DNA from: Eucalyptus grandis
Taxonomy: Eukaryota > Streptophyta > Magnoliopsida > Myrtales > Myrtaceae
Assembly: GCF_016545825.1 (NCBI RefSeq)
Contig: NC_052621.1
Location: 17,224,910-17,288,909, forward strand
DNA length: 64,000 nt
Direction of reading: 5' to 3'
Position 1 is the first letter of the stretch; each line of letters opens with the position of its first letter. The notes beneath the pieces were generated by a model. The model did no database searches, was not told the DNA's origin, and saw nothing but the letters and a program-made list of their open reading frames with translations. Both the position numbers and the translations under genes were made by a program. Positions 11,315 to 22,964 of the stretch are shown here, one piece after another.

Positions 11315-11780
11315 CTCGCCTGTAGGTCGAATAGCCTATCGCTTTGTCGCAATATATGCCAATATTAGAGGAATTCTGATAGGTCCTCTGCCATATCCGG
11401 AGGACAGCAGTAGCGACAAGGATGACAGCTTTAGGAGCCGTAGACGTGGGATCTGAAGGTGGTAAGGATCCAATTTTGAGGCACGGTCTTGACACTTTAC
11501 AGGATAGGACTATTGCAGATGGGTGATTGGCGTTGTGGATAGTTTGTGGGGGCATTGCTATGGTGGTAATGTTGATACCACAAGGGAGTAGTATATCTTT
11601 TTGACCTCCCAGTTATAATCCCAATGAAATCACCTATGTTTATAAATAAGATAAGAAATGAAAGTTATGGTGTTTTGTTCTTCTATTGCGTTCATCCATT
11701 ATTGTATTCTGTTTGATTTTATACTTTCAGCTTCTGCTTGTGCTAAAAATGAAAAAATTAATAACTCGCGTTCGTGTGTG
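11315..11780. other. Unassigned spacer between duplication units
   Basis: No partner elsewhere in the window and no convincing gene. A minus-strand frame here overlaps the LTR edge and has no recognisable domain. Confidence 0.4.
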
Positions 11781-11865
11781 GCAGAGGGTGGAAAAGATCA
11801 AAAGCAGTACAAAATCTTGTCCTTTTAGCTCATTCTAATGACTAAATGGTACCGTAAGTTTTTAT

Positions 11866-12162
11866 TTAGACTTTATCACAGCAGGAGGGCAGCGAAGTGA
11901 CCGGCTTTGCAAGATATTTTGGCTTCTTGTCTCCGGCCATGATCACTACAATCCTCGGTTCCAGATCCAACGGCGGGGTGGCAGGCTTCACTGGCTTTTC
12001 ATCAGCATCGTTCGAGGCGTTGGAAGGGCGTTTCCAGTACGAGCACGCCCATATGATCAGTGCTACGGCTATGAGGATCAGCATTAAAGCTAGCCCTCCA
12101 TAGAGATATGGTATTGGAGAGCTCCATATGTGGGTGTTTGATGCAGAACTTGTAGCTCTCAT
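11866..12162 (-). CDS. GLUTAMINE DUMPER-like single-pass membrane protein, copy 2
   Basis: It encodes 98 residues with an ATG at 12162. An upstream in-frame extension without an ATG exists but is leader sequence, as the alignment with copy 1 shows. Residues 1-16 are a Ser/Thr-rich N-terminus with HIWSSP, about 17-41 a single membrane segment (YLYGGLALMLILIAVALII), and 42-98 a cytosolic tail with EPRIVVIMAG (canonical VIMAG at 73-77), KPKYLAKP and CCDKV at the end. Family knowledge: VIMAG is needed for GDU1 action and LOG2 binding in Arabidopsis. The tail of copy 2 is nearly identical to copy 1, and the flanks duplicate together, so this pair arose by segmental duplication. The leader, TATA box and 3' flank are conserved. 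It looks intact and likely functional; no intron is seen. Confidence 0.92.
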   Translation of the reverse strand: MRATSSASNTHIWSSPIPYLYGGLALMLILIAVALIIWACSYWKRPSNASNDADEKPVKPATPPLDLEPRIVVIMAGDKKPKYLAKPVTSLPSCCDKV

Positions 12163-12271
12163 CTCTCTCTCTCTCCTCTCTGATTTTTTTCTTTGGGTGG
12201 TTTTCAAGGGTGTTGGAGTTGATGAGAGTTTCTTTGGGCTTTTGCAATAAGAAGAGAGAAGATGGTGAGGG

Positions 12272-12280
12272 TATTTATAG
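12272..12280 (-). promoter_or_regulatory. TATA box of GDU copy 2
   Basis: On the minus strand this reads ctataaata, about 110 bp upstream of the ATG, in the position matching the TATA boxes of the other two copies. Confidence 0.75.
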
Positions 12281-12520
12281 GGTGAAACTTGAACAGCTTT
12301 GGGTGAGGGACAAGATAGGTATCTGCACTAATGCCATCTGGTTCTAGGAGAGCGTTCTTTGTTCCTTCGTAGATTCGCTTCTGCTCATTTATTAAAGACG
12401 TGAAAATGTATTAGATGTGTTCGTGAGTCGAAGTACTTTATGAAGTCATGCAAACATTCGTAATCTTTTGGCAATGATGACTTTGTGTGCTCTACATTAG
12501 TCGCCACAGCCAAACTTATG

Positions 12521-13650
12521 CGTTGAAAAAGCTATAGTTAGAGTTGGATATTCCCTGCCTTTTACAGCTTTTATTGTAGTAGGGTTTAAACCCCATGAAC
12601 GTGGACATAATGTCATCCTTATACATGATGAGAGTCTCCTATATTACTGCTTTTCCTTGACCCATCTCCTTAATTTTGCTGTAACAAGTGCAATTCAAAC
12701 TGATCATAATTGGCAAACATGGAAATGATGACTTTTGGGAAGGAGGACTTTGTATGTTTTATTTTAGGTGTTGCAACCAAACTTTTGCATTTATGGGCGT
12801 GAATGATAAGCATTCTGACCATAAATTGATTTCTGGAAGAGAAATAGATTTTTCTATTTTTATTTTTAGATGAGTTTTTAAGCAAAAATACCCGTTTGAT
12901 AACGACACAAAATTTTTACTCAAAATATAAATTCGTTTGATAACAACACAAAATTTCTTCATTTTGGATGGCGACCGGCGGCTAGCAATCGGTGTCTGGT
13001 GGATGATGGTTGGCGGCGGTAAACGATGAGAATAATTTTTATTTCTCATTTTTATTCCAAAAATAGAGAAGTAATAAATTTTTACTTCTGATTTCTATTC
13101 CAAATCTATTTCTAGAATCAAAATCTATTTTAGAAGTATAAAAGTGGAATAATTTTATCAAACGGATTTTTATTCCAGAAATAAGTCTGGAATAAAAAAA
13201 TTGTTTCTAGAACATAAATGGGTGGTTGTCATGCACCCCCTAACAAGTTATTGTCAGGGTTGATTGTTTCCTACCTTTTACAGCTTTTATTCTAGTAGGG
13301 TTCAAGCCCCATGAACATGGACATAATCTCATCCTTATACATGATGAGAGTCTCCTATATTACTGGTTTTACATGACCCATCTCCCTACAAGTTGTTACG
13401 AGTGCAATTCAAACTTATCATAATTGGCAAACGTGGAAAACTATGCGTCAAACAAGCTATAGTTAGAGTTGATTATACCCTGCCTTTTACAGCTTTTATC
13501 CTAGTAGGGTTCAAATCCCATGAATTGGGACTTAATGTCATACTTATACACGATGAGAGTCTAGTATATAACTGGTTTCCCTGATCCATCTCCTTAATTT
13601 TGTTGTTACAAGTGCAATTCAACTTGATCATAATTGACAAACATGGAAAA
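12521..13650. repeat. Triplicated ~190-bp segment (copies near 12521, 13250 and 13444)
   Basis: Copies at about 12521-12726, 13250-13443 and 13444-13650 share the order: 'ccctgcc(t)tttacagctttta', 'tagtagggttyaa..ccc', 'gatgagagtct', 'gacccatctcc', 'tcataattggcaaac'. Unit 1 has only one copy (6343-6545), so the expansion occurred in unit 2. A TIR element separates the first and second copies. Confidence 0.85.
12795..13240. mobile_element. TIR element within the triplication
   Basis: The left end gggcgtgaatgataa pairs imperfectly with the inverted right end (gggggtgcatgacaa). Both arms continue with inverted 'tttatg/atttctgg' and 'gtttgataa' motifs. A short GC-rich core (about 12966-13022) lies between AT-rich arms. 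It encodes nothing. It is absent from unit 1. Confidence 0.6.
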
Positions 13651-13664
13651 CTATGTTAACAAAT

Positions 13665-14568
13665 GAGAAAATTACCAAAAAAAGTTATAAACCTTTTATG
13701 ATTGTGTCAATTCAATTCTTTTTTTTTTTTTTTTGGCAATCGAGTCATAAACATTTTATATTTGTGCAAATTCAATCAATCTAACCAATTTTGGCCAAAA
13801 GCATTACTATGGATTCTAACCGTCTTACGTGACACGATCAGTGCTAACATAGACAATTTTTATAATATTTTATTTTAAAAATTTTATTTAATTTTTTCCT
13901 TTTTTCTTCTCTTTCTTTTCTTTTCCCCCTTCTTGTCCTTCTTTCTCCAACCAGTCACTAGACCTCAACAATCGGCAATAGGTGAGGGCTGGCGAGATTG
14001 AGCCTTGCCTAGTTGCCAGGGAGGCTCAAGCCCTCGCTAGAGATTGTGAGGTCCTGTAGCCTTTGACTATGTCGCCTCTGGCAAGAGCTCAAGCCACGCC
14101 AAGGGCTAGGCAAGGCCACTCTCATGGTTGTTGGCCCCATGGGCCGGGGGAGGCATGACCTCGTCGAATCTAGTGAGGTCAACCTCGCTAGCCCATGGCT
14201 CTAGTGGGTCGCAGAGGTTTGGCAAACTGCTAGAGGTAGTAGGAAGGGAAGGGGAAAAAAAGGAAAAAGGAAAAATGAAAAATGAAAAAATAAAAAAATA
14301 AAAATTTCAAAATTGTAAAAATTTTATTAAAAATTGTCTACATCAAAGCCTACCACGCCATGTAATACGGTCGGCGTCCACATCAACATAGGTTAGCCAA
14401 AATTGGTTTAATTGACTAAGTTGGTGTAAATACAAAAAGTTTATGACTAAATTGCAAAAAAAAAAAAAAAAACAACCAAAAAAATGAGGATTGAATTGGT
14501 ACAATTTCAAAAAGTTAATGGTTTTTTTTTTTTTTTTTTTTTTTTTTTTGTTTTTTTGTAATTTTCCC
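13665..14568. mobile_element. Mutator-like MITE with ~230-bp terminal inverted repeats
   Basis: The left arm from gagaaaattacc and the inverted right arm from gggaaaattac match over about 230 bp, including 'tttggc', 'taaccaattttggc' and 'gacaattttta' phrases and homopolymer T runs at matching places. Flanks ttaacaaat and ttggcaaac fit a decayed 9-bp target duplication, and unit 1 shows the empty site (ctatgctggcaaacat near 6550). The core at 13930-14240 is GC-rich and non-coding. Nine-bp duplication plus long TIRs point to a Mutator relative. Confidence 0.8.
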
Positions 14569-14802
14569 ATTGGCAAACATATTCTTGTAGAATGTGTTTT
14601 GAGTCTTAACTACAAGGAGTGTAATTTTTTTATGTGTGATGAATAAATATAATAGAAGTCATCATAACGGTTTCCCCTTTACTTCGCACCATTTAATTTC
14701 AAAGTCCAACACTTATAAAAAGATGACATAATATTTGTCACAAAGGAAAAAATTAAGTAATTGAAGTGTGGGATTTGAAATTAGGAATTAAATGGTGCAG
14801 TT
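14569..14802. other. Host DNA of unit 2 left of the long LTR
   Basis: Collinear with 6555-6778 of unit 1. Ends at the target duplication gcagt (14798-14802). Confidence 0.7.
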
Positions 14803-16498
14803 GTTGACACTTGATTTTTAGTCGACGAGTCACAAAAGTTAAAACTTTAACATTAGGGTTTCCAACCATGACAGAGCTCGTTTTTTGAGCATAAAGTGTC
14901 ATTTTTCATTTTTTCATTGGCTTTTCATTTATGGACAATTTTATAGCTATTTTTAATGAAAGCTCAAAAAATTGACTTTTGAGTTGACTTTATGGTCAAT
15001 CTTGTAACCAAAAGTCAACCCTAGATCAAAATATGGCTTTTTGCATGAAAAGTTTCCAATTAGTTCTAATTTGACTTTGACCATAATAATTTTCAAAAGG
15101 AAATCAAAGTTTGGATTATAAAATTAACCTTTTTATTGATAAATCACTAAAGAGTGGACATTCTTTTCACCAAAAAACTTGAAATATGTAAAAACTCAAA
15201 AATTATCTCATTTTAGCTTTAATTTGACTGTGGCATTGAAAATTTTACAAAAATCGATTAAAAACTTCATTTTCCGAATTGTTCGGTTTTAGGTTCTATA
15301 TTGACTGAAAATAAAATTACTTTTTTTTTTCTAGTCACATTTTGACTTAGCTTCTTTTATAACATTTGATCTAGAAGTCATCTCTCTTTCACTTGTGTGG
15401 CCAATTTTGAGATTTGACATGTTGGGATCAAAATTACCATTTTTAGCCCTAATTAGGGTTAGAATTGATTCTTTATGACTAGGGAGTTTACACTTCAAAT
15501 CATTTCATTTTCTTAAACTAAATTCAAATCTAGGGTTGATTTTGGTAAATTCACTTGGGAACTCTCCAATTTAATGGATTTAGCTTACTTGAACTTGAAA
15601 ATTCAAGCTAATGAGCTTTAATTAGTGCGATTCAAGTTGACCAACTCTAGACTAAAGTTTAATTTGATGCGTTGAGGTGTAATTTCATCATTGACCATTA
15701 ATTCAATTTTAAAATAAAGTTCGTGTCACCATTCTAGTTTCAATTTGGATGCATTAAGCCATTATGAATATTGGTAATTGAACTAATTGATATGTTGTAT
15801 AAATTAGATTCAATTTCAATTAATCTGGCTTTTGAAGGTAAGAATTATACAAACTGCACTAATCGGCTAGAAATTCCAAATTTGCGCACCCATTGAGTTT
15901 AAGCACAATATTCAATATCCTTATGGAGATTAAACCAATTAAAATCAATTAAGATGTTTTTGAGCAATTTAATTGGTTAATCTCAACGATTTTGGACCTT
16001 TTTTCCCTCAAATTAACTCATTTTTATTCCAATTGGACAAGAATTCTTCACAATTAGGTCTAGGACATAATTGCATAAAATTCTTGAAAGGATCGACCAA
16101 AACCAACTAGAACAGTCCAATCCAACCAACTCGACTGGTTTTTGGCTTCGGCCATTTCTCAACAAGCAATCAACTGCCGATGACCACCTATGGCTAGCCC
16201 AAGCCATAGCAGACTCATCTATGTCACTTTTGGACAAAAATTACAAATTTACCCCTAGTTAGATTACAAAATTGCCCTTGAAAATAGGAAGTTACTAAAA
16301 TAGCTCTGTTTAGCTAATAATTTCGAGATTAATTGTAGTCATTCATTGAGGGTTCATCCTAGCCGTTTAAAATGACATGTGTGTATTATGATCCAATCAT
16401 AAACTAGCTTAGTCTCCAAATAATTTGATCTTATCTAGGAAGATTAAATCTTATTCCTTGGATCAATCCAAGAGCTAAGATTTCATCTTGCAAGGGAC

Positions 16499-16505
16499 TA
16501 TATAA
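16499..16505 (+). promoter_or_regulatory. TATA box inside the long LTR
   Basis: The box tatataa is followed within 60 bp by a long C/T-rich tract typical of LTR leaders. It would place about 1.7 kb of U3 upstream. Confidence 0.55.
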
Positions 16506-18672
16506 CCAATTTTCCCTCCAAAATGGAAAGGGGGCCTCTCATTTTAGATCTAGTTTCTCTCACTTCCCCCTCTCTCTCTCCCCTCCACCGACTCTCCCCC
16601 TTTCACCAATAGCCACAATGCCACATGCCGGCCCCTTTTCAGCAACTCACCACTTCACCAACTTCCCTCACAACCCCTTCTCCTCCGTTGCAAGGCTCGC
16701 CAGAACATTTCTTCACCAGAGAGCCCCGATTGAGACTCTTTTTTTAATTAGCCGACAAGACGGACTCGTACATCGGTAGTCCATTTGGCTGATTCAAATA
16801 GCGAAATCGATGGCTGACGGTCCTTTTTTGGTGGTTTGATCATTATCGTGGTGTTCCTTGGTGAGTGCTAAGCCTTATGGTGAACGGAATTTAGCTGAAT
16901 CCTTGCGGGAGCCACCTCAATCCGGCGTGTCTTCTTGATCGGTTCAAAAACTGTGTTCGGCGTCCAATCCTTTTCCAGCAACTTTGCTAACCATTCTGGT
17001 GTCCATTGGTGATTAATTAGAGTCCCTCAGCTGGTGCCAACGTTAGGTGTGTCCTAATCCTAGAAGTGAAGCTTGGTTAGCTCAATTGAGCTTTATGCGA
17101 AGGAAAATTAAGGTAAACCTTCTCATACTTGAATCCTATGAAGCAAGGCTATATTAGATAGCCAGGGCTAGGATTCGAACCCTATAATGCTTTATCATGC
17201 TCATATAGATGGTATATATGATTTATAATGAGCTTATGATGATCTATGAGCTGGTGGATTGATTGAGAATGATTACCATTTTTGGGGAATCCTAGCTCAT
17301 TTGGACTGATTTGATGAATATCTTCAAATGAGTTGGAAAATGATATCGTTTAACATTGATGTCTTCATACATTCGAAGATGATTTCACAAGCTTTCCAAT
17401 GGCATATCATATGTATGATTTAGACTTCATTTGATTTGTTGATTGCTTGTTACAACTTTGGTGTTGATTTTGGATTTTGGATGTTTTGCCGCAATGTCAT
17501 GGTTAACCGACCCATTCGGTTTGATGATTTTTCATGAGTTTTTGTATAATAATCTCAGATTGGATATCTTAATGAAAGTTGATCACGACATTTGGTCTAG
17601 ATCCTACAAAAATAGTATGAAGTTTGCAAATCGTTTGTTTAGGTTAATAGTTCTTAATATGCAAAATCTTGTTTCAGATTGGACCTCTTTGATAAATGTC
17701 TTCATTTGAGCTGGAAAATGGTTTCAATTATGTTCATGGCCTTTTAAGGAGTCATAGGAGATTTCATGAGTTTTCTTTTGATATATAGTTTGCATGATTT
17801 GGTTGCCATTTAGTAGGTTTAATACTTTTTACAAAACCGAACTGCAATCTAAAAAGGATTAGTGTTCTGTTTTATTATTATGTTTCGGTAACCTTTGCTG
17901 TTTGTCGATTTTCTATGATTTTTTGTGGTTGGATTCTTAAATCGGTGTCTAAATGAAAGTTTTTCAGAACATGTAGATCAATGACATATAAAAAATTTGT
18001 GATGATTGAAGTTCATTTGCTTTGGCCAATTAGGTCTAGAATATCCGTGCTCGTCCTTGCAATTTTGCTTCATTGATTAACTTGCACTGATTCCTTGATT
18101 TTTTTATGAAGTCATGTGTTTTGAATCTGGAATTGGTTTCTTCACAAAGTTGCTCTATAAAATTTTCAAAAGGATTTGACATCGTTAGAACAAGTTGATC
18201 ATGTTTAAACTGAACATACCTGGTGTTGAGATTTGTTTGTCTAGAGTGGCATATACTTATACTATGATTTTTATAAATTCAAATGAATTGAATTTGCCTT
18301 AGATGTCTTCATGAAAGTAGTAGGATACTATATGACAAATTTTGTGTAGAAATTTTAGATTGAATGGGTTACTTTTGGATGATGTAAATGATTGAGAGCC
18401 AGATATGTCTGCTTCTGTGACGTCTTGTTTCCAGAATGATATGCTTGAGTTCTTTGATTTTTAGAAGTTCATGCATGTTGAATCCGTTGAAGAATTCTTC
18501 ATGAGATTTGTCTGGATATGTTGAACTTCACTATCAAAAAATTTCAGAAAATTAAACTTAATTTGCTATTTTTCCCAAACTTCTCAAAGTTGTAGGGCTT
18601 GTCGCTATTCATTAGAAAAGCTTTTTATGCACTATTTGAGTTTTATAAACTCATATAATTCAAGTCTCTGAG

Positions 18673-18767
18673 TGCATGCTTCATGAAAGTATTAAAAGGA
18701 TTTTTAATCTTCAATTTGGGTGCATGCTTCATGAAAGTATTAAAAGGATTTTTAATCTTCAATTTGG
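18673..18767 (+). repeat. Perfect 48-bp tandem duplication
   Basis: The unit at 18673-18720 is repeated at 18721-18767 without mismatch over 47 positions. It starts tgcatgcttcatgaaagt and ends cttcaatttgg. The lack of divergence suggests a recent slippage or repair event, or a sequencing/assembly artefact. Confidence 0.95.
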
Positions 18768-18861
18768 CATTAGTTTCATTACATTTAAAGTTCTTTCAAA
18801 AGAGAGCTCGGCCAATGTGCCTTTAATTCCATACCCATTCTCATTGAATACTTGAAGCTAC

Positions 18862-19112
18862 TTCACAATTTTAACGAAGTTTTTTTTTTTTTTTTGGTCA
18901 GTCCTACTCTATTCCTACTCTACACTCACTCTTAGACTTTTGCCCTGCCTCTTGCAGGGCGTGAGAGTCGAAACCCACTCTTGAAACTTATGCGTCCCCA
19001 CCCCATCTCCCCCCCCTGAGAAGGTGGGGATTTGGACCCCTCACCTCCCCCTTCCATGTTAGAAGGGTGGCCACTGGGGCGAATCCCATTGGTTCACAAT
19101 TTTAACGAAGTT
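18862..19112 (-). mobile_element. tRNA-derived SINE with perfect 20-bp target duplication
   Basis: Direct repeats ttcacaattttaacgaagtt occur at 18862-18881 and 19093-19112. The 211-bp body (18882-19092) begins with a T run (poly-A on the minus strand). At the other end, on the minus strand, an A-box-like gccccagtggcc and a B-box-like ggtccaaatcccc lie in Pol III promoter order. It is inserted inside the long LTR, so it is younger than it. It has no coding capacity and would depend on LINE machinery. Confidence 0.92.
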
Positions 19113-19906
19113 AATGGCTCTTTTTTTTGGTTAAATTATCAAAATTCAAAACTTTCAGAGATCGTTCTAAACTTTCCGTTTATATTAAGTTTGTTGGAAT
19201 CGAGTCATATTCAATGGAGGACCCGAATAGTGTGCCAATATTGTCTGTACCTAAATCCTGGAATTTAATTTTCAAGGACATTGGATTTGTCTCTAAATTT
19301 CAACATATTTAATATTCTTTTTCAATATCACTTGCAATTTCAAAATTTCCTTTTAAGGACTTAATTGTAATTTTTCAAACTTTTGTCCTCAAATTGCAAA
19401 TTTCCAAACTTTTGTCCTTGATTGCAATTTCTCACAACTTGTGTGTTTGATTGCTGATGTTTAAGAAGTTTAACCTGTTTCGTTTTCTTCCTTTAAGATC
19501 TCATTAAGTATATATTTGGGTGACTGTTCTTTGCCTTTGGTTCACTGTTATTAATTGATTGATTGAGAATCAAGGTTTTAGGATATAAGTGCATGAGTTT
19601 ATATTCCTTTTGCATGTGTTTGTTAGATGAATGGTTTAAGACCAATGCATGTACATGAAGTAAACCAAAAGGCCACAATTAAACCCAAATTCTAGGAGTC
19701 ACTCAATCTTCAACCACTTTTGAACATAAGGGATGGCCAAGTATTGATGACTATAAATAATCAAATATAGGTCATCGGATGGCTCACGATGCATGCAAAT
19801 CAAAGGCCAATCCCAAGGCCACGTTAGATTAATTGAATACATTTGTCTGATTCTTTGTATTGATTGTCATTATTTGAGTTCATGTGTTCATATTGTATGT
19901 CATGTG

Positions 19907-21321
19907 TGTTAGGAAATCCCTTATGATGTTTTGAAGATGACAAAATAAATCAAATGCTACTAACGTGTTTAATGGTTAAGTAATAGACCATGCAGATGAT
20001 AGAACATGTAAAGGATATTGTCAAAGTCTGAAGATGGCTAGAAGACTAAACGTAACACATGTCCAAAGTATATTATGAAGATTTCTAGACTTCTGTGTCA
20101 AAGTCTGAAGACTGCCAGACTTTAGTGTCAAAGTCTGTTCTATATCAGGAGTCTGCCCACTCTGACAAATTCTAGACCAAACGTGAATGAAGAACTAAAA
20201 GACGGACTCTATGCTAAAGCTGAAATGTATTCAGACTATATCCAGACCTTAAGGTTAAATATGTTCAGAAGTAGAATATGTTCAGACTTACGTCCAAATT
20301 GTAAAAATTATTACACTTAGACTCAGATTGTAAAGTCTATTGCACTCAGACTCTACTTCAGACAGAACATTCTCAGACTTTACATCTAGAACGAGACACA
20401 AGTTCAAAACGTAGCAGATTCAAAACGAAACAATTTGACAGAACGTAACACAAGCCCCAAACATATAATGGCTAGTGATCTGGTTTTGATTCTACACCAA
20501 GATTGATTCGATTAACTTAATCTAATTGACCGACGATTGGATATTGAAGACAATAACTTTCTATTTGAAGAAACTCTACTTATGGAAATCAAGATTTTGT
20601 TTGTATGAGCGATCAAAATCAATTTGAGATTCTACTTCTATCACTCAACGATTACCAAATCTTCTAGATACAGATCTGTCCAATGGGTAGATTAGAAGAT
20701 GATCCTCGAGATATTGTCCAACAGCTAGTTTGGAAGTGGAAGAGTATTTAAGGAGATCAAGGACCGGTGAACAAGTAAGAGACAGAGTGTAGAATTTATA
20801 ATTCCAAAGTCTGAGTGACCTTTGATCATACACTTGTCTCTTGTGAACATAAACATTTGTGATCGTGAGAGAAATACCAAAAGAGTAACTTAGTAAGATA
20901 GTGTGATCTACCTCTAAGTGTTTGCACTCAAATTGTAATCTCTTGTTGATTGCATAGTGGAATACAGCTAGAAGGCCGTTAGTGTGGGAGAGTGGACGTA
21001 GACTTGATCTAAGCCGAACCACTATAAACCTTGTGTTCTTATTCTCTTTCATGAACTCCTTTATTTTGTTCGTAGTTTTATTTAACTACTAAAGTCTAAA
21101 CTTGCTCCAAGTCCGTTGTAATTTAGACTCAGTTTCAATTGCTCCAAGTCTGTTGTACTTCAGACTCAGTTTCAAAAGCCTATTGTTCTTCAGACTTAGT
21201 TTCAAAAGTCTGTTGTTCATCAGACTCAGATTCAAAAGCAAAATATTTCTATTGTTCTTTGCGAAAAATTGTCTTCACACCTATTCACCCCCCTCTAGGT
21301 GTTCTTACTAGCCATTTTTCA
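19907..21321 (+). repeat. 5' LTR of the gag-only copia element
   Basis: It starts TGTTAGGAAATCCC and ends in ttttca, two bases before the primer-binding site. It includes many 'agtctg(a)' and 'cagact' words in its U3/R part and the conserved copia LTR end cacccccctctaggtgttc. Length about 1415 bp. Confidence 0.88.
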
Positions 21322-21323
21322 TT

Positions 21324-21335
21324 TGGTATAAGAGC
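21324..21335 (+). other. Primer-binding site, initiator-tRNA-Met type
   Basis: tggtataagagc differs at one base from the usual plant copia site tggtatcagagc. It lies two bases after the LTR. Confidence 0.8.
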
Positions 21336-21386
21336 TTTGGTGCTCGTTTTATTGAAGTGTTTTTACTTATGAGTTAAAGATCTTCT

Positions 21387-22964
21387 ATGGTTAGTATCTT
21401 GGCACCAGGACTTATGGAAGGGCAAAGCAACACTAGGCCACCATATTTTGATGGAAAGGAATACAACTTGTGGAAGAACAAAATGAAAGCATTCTAAGAT
21501 CCACAGATCCATTGCAATGGGATGTTGTGGAAAAATGAATCAATCCCACTGATGTGTCTACATCAAATAAGATTGGCAAAGACAAATAAACCAAATCCCC
21601 TACTCCTATGTCTCGGACAGAGATGTCCAAAAGAGAACTTCTTGATGCAAAAGACATTTATTCTTTATATTGTGCCTTGTCTCTTGCTGAATATAACAAA
21701 AACTCTTCATGTGAAATAGTAAAAGAAGTTTAGGATAGAATTCATGTTACACATGAAAGGACTAATCGTGTAAAAGAGACGAAAGTAAACTTCTTGCTCG
21801 GTCAATATGAATCCTTTAAGATGAAGCAATGAGAGTCAATTGGAGATATGTTCAGCCGTTTTACAGAAATTATAAATGGTTTAGCATATCAAGGTCATCC
21901 AATTTCTTCCCCAATGAAGGTTAACAAACTTTTGCGAGGTCTCTCAAAAGATTGGAACCATGTCAAGACCTCAATTTGGGAGATTTAGAGGATTATGCCA
22001 CTTTCCATTGATGAATTGATCGGCACTCTTCAATCCTACAAAGTGGAACAAATTGTTGATGAAGATCCTAAAGGTAAGAAGCCCATTGCACTTAAATCTA
22101 ACGCTGATTCTGATGATATAGATTCTGAAAATGACATGGACGATGAAGAACTTGCTTTTATAATCAAGAAATTCAAAAAGCTGAGTAAAAAAGAAAGGAA
22201 ACTTGATGGAAGAAGACAATACAAGCAGAATGGGCAGAAAAGAACAATGAAAGAAAATGATGAGCAAGGAAATATATGCTTGATTGCATATTTAGATTCA
22301 AACTCAAATTCAGAATCAAAGTCTAACTCAAACACAGACTCAGAATCCAATGAGGAAATCGAGGTAAGTCATTTAGAAATTCCTGCTAAAGTTCTTAAGT
22401 ATATAAATGAGCTTTGCTTTAACCTCAAATCTTCTTTTAAAAGGATCTCCGAACTTAAAAAGGAAAATTCTTGGCTTAGGCAACATGATCTTTCTCGAAA
22501 AGAAAAGTTTAAAATTTTGCAAAAAGATTTTCTACAAACAAAAGAAAGTCGAGATTTACTTAAAAAAAAAAAAATGATTCTTTAAAGAAAAATTTTCAAA
22601 TATTTCAACAAGATTTTTAAATAGATTAAAAACATTAGAGTATATCATTTTTATACAAGTTCCTTACTATAATAAGTCGGGACTTGGTTTCAATAAGGAA
22701 AATGATTCTCTAATAGATTTTCCTAAAGTCAAGGAGAGACTTAGACAAAGACCTCCAAAGGCATTTTATAAAAATCATTTTTAAAAAGTGTTTATAAAAC
22801 CTATTGGTCGAAATACCCTCAAGTGTTCAAATTGTGGAGATTCAAAACACTTTAAGAAAAAATGTCCTAAAGTCTGGAGACCTATTAAGAAAGATTGGGT
22901 AAAAACAACATACTCTACTAACTCTCATGGACCCAAGAAAAAATGGATACCAAAGAAAATATGA
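21387..22964 (+). pseudogene. copia gag (UBN2-type) with C-terminal zinc knuckle, broken
   Basis: The start ATG at 21387 opens MVSILAPGL and then PPYFDGKEYNLWKNKMKAF, the usual N-terminal signature of plant copia Gag (DUF4219/UBN2). The frame is interrupted by a TAA near 21498, by shifts near 21550-21750, by further stops near 21828 and 21987, and again near 22590-22790. The open section 21995-22585 covers the acidic Ser/Asp/Glu-rich middle. A CCHC knuckle, C-X2-C-X4-H-X4-C, is at 22824-22866, followed by a Gly-Pro-Lys-Lys rich end. Gag would form the virus-like particle and bind the RNA. The protein ends at 22964 with no pol behind it. Confidence 0.88.

Noticed and set aside
11866..12207. 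Longer 113-residue start for GDU copy 2
   Set aside because: The extension begins at a non-ATG codon and is the GA-rich leader; alignment with copies 1 and 3 fixes the ATG at 12162.
18882..19092. Possible tRNA gene from the A- and B-box-like motifs
   Set aside because: The boxes sit in a SINE with poly-A tail and target duplication, and no cloverleaf with a paired acceptor stem is evident.
22036..22350. 104-codon minus-strand frame
   Set aside because: Shadow of the acidic, Ser-rich middle of the copia gag on the plus strand.
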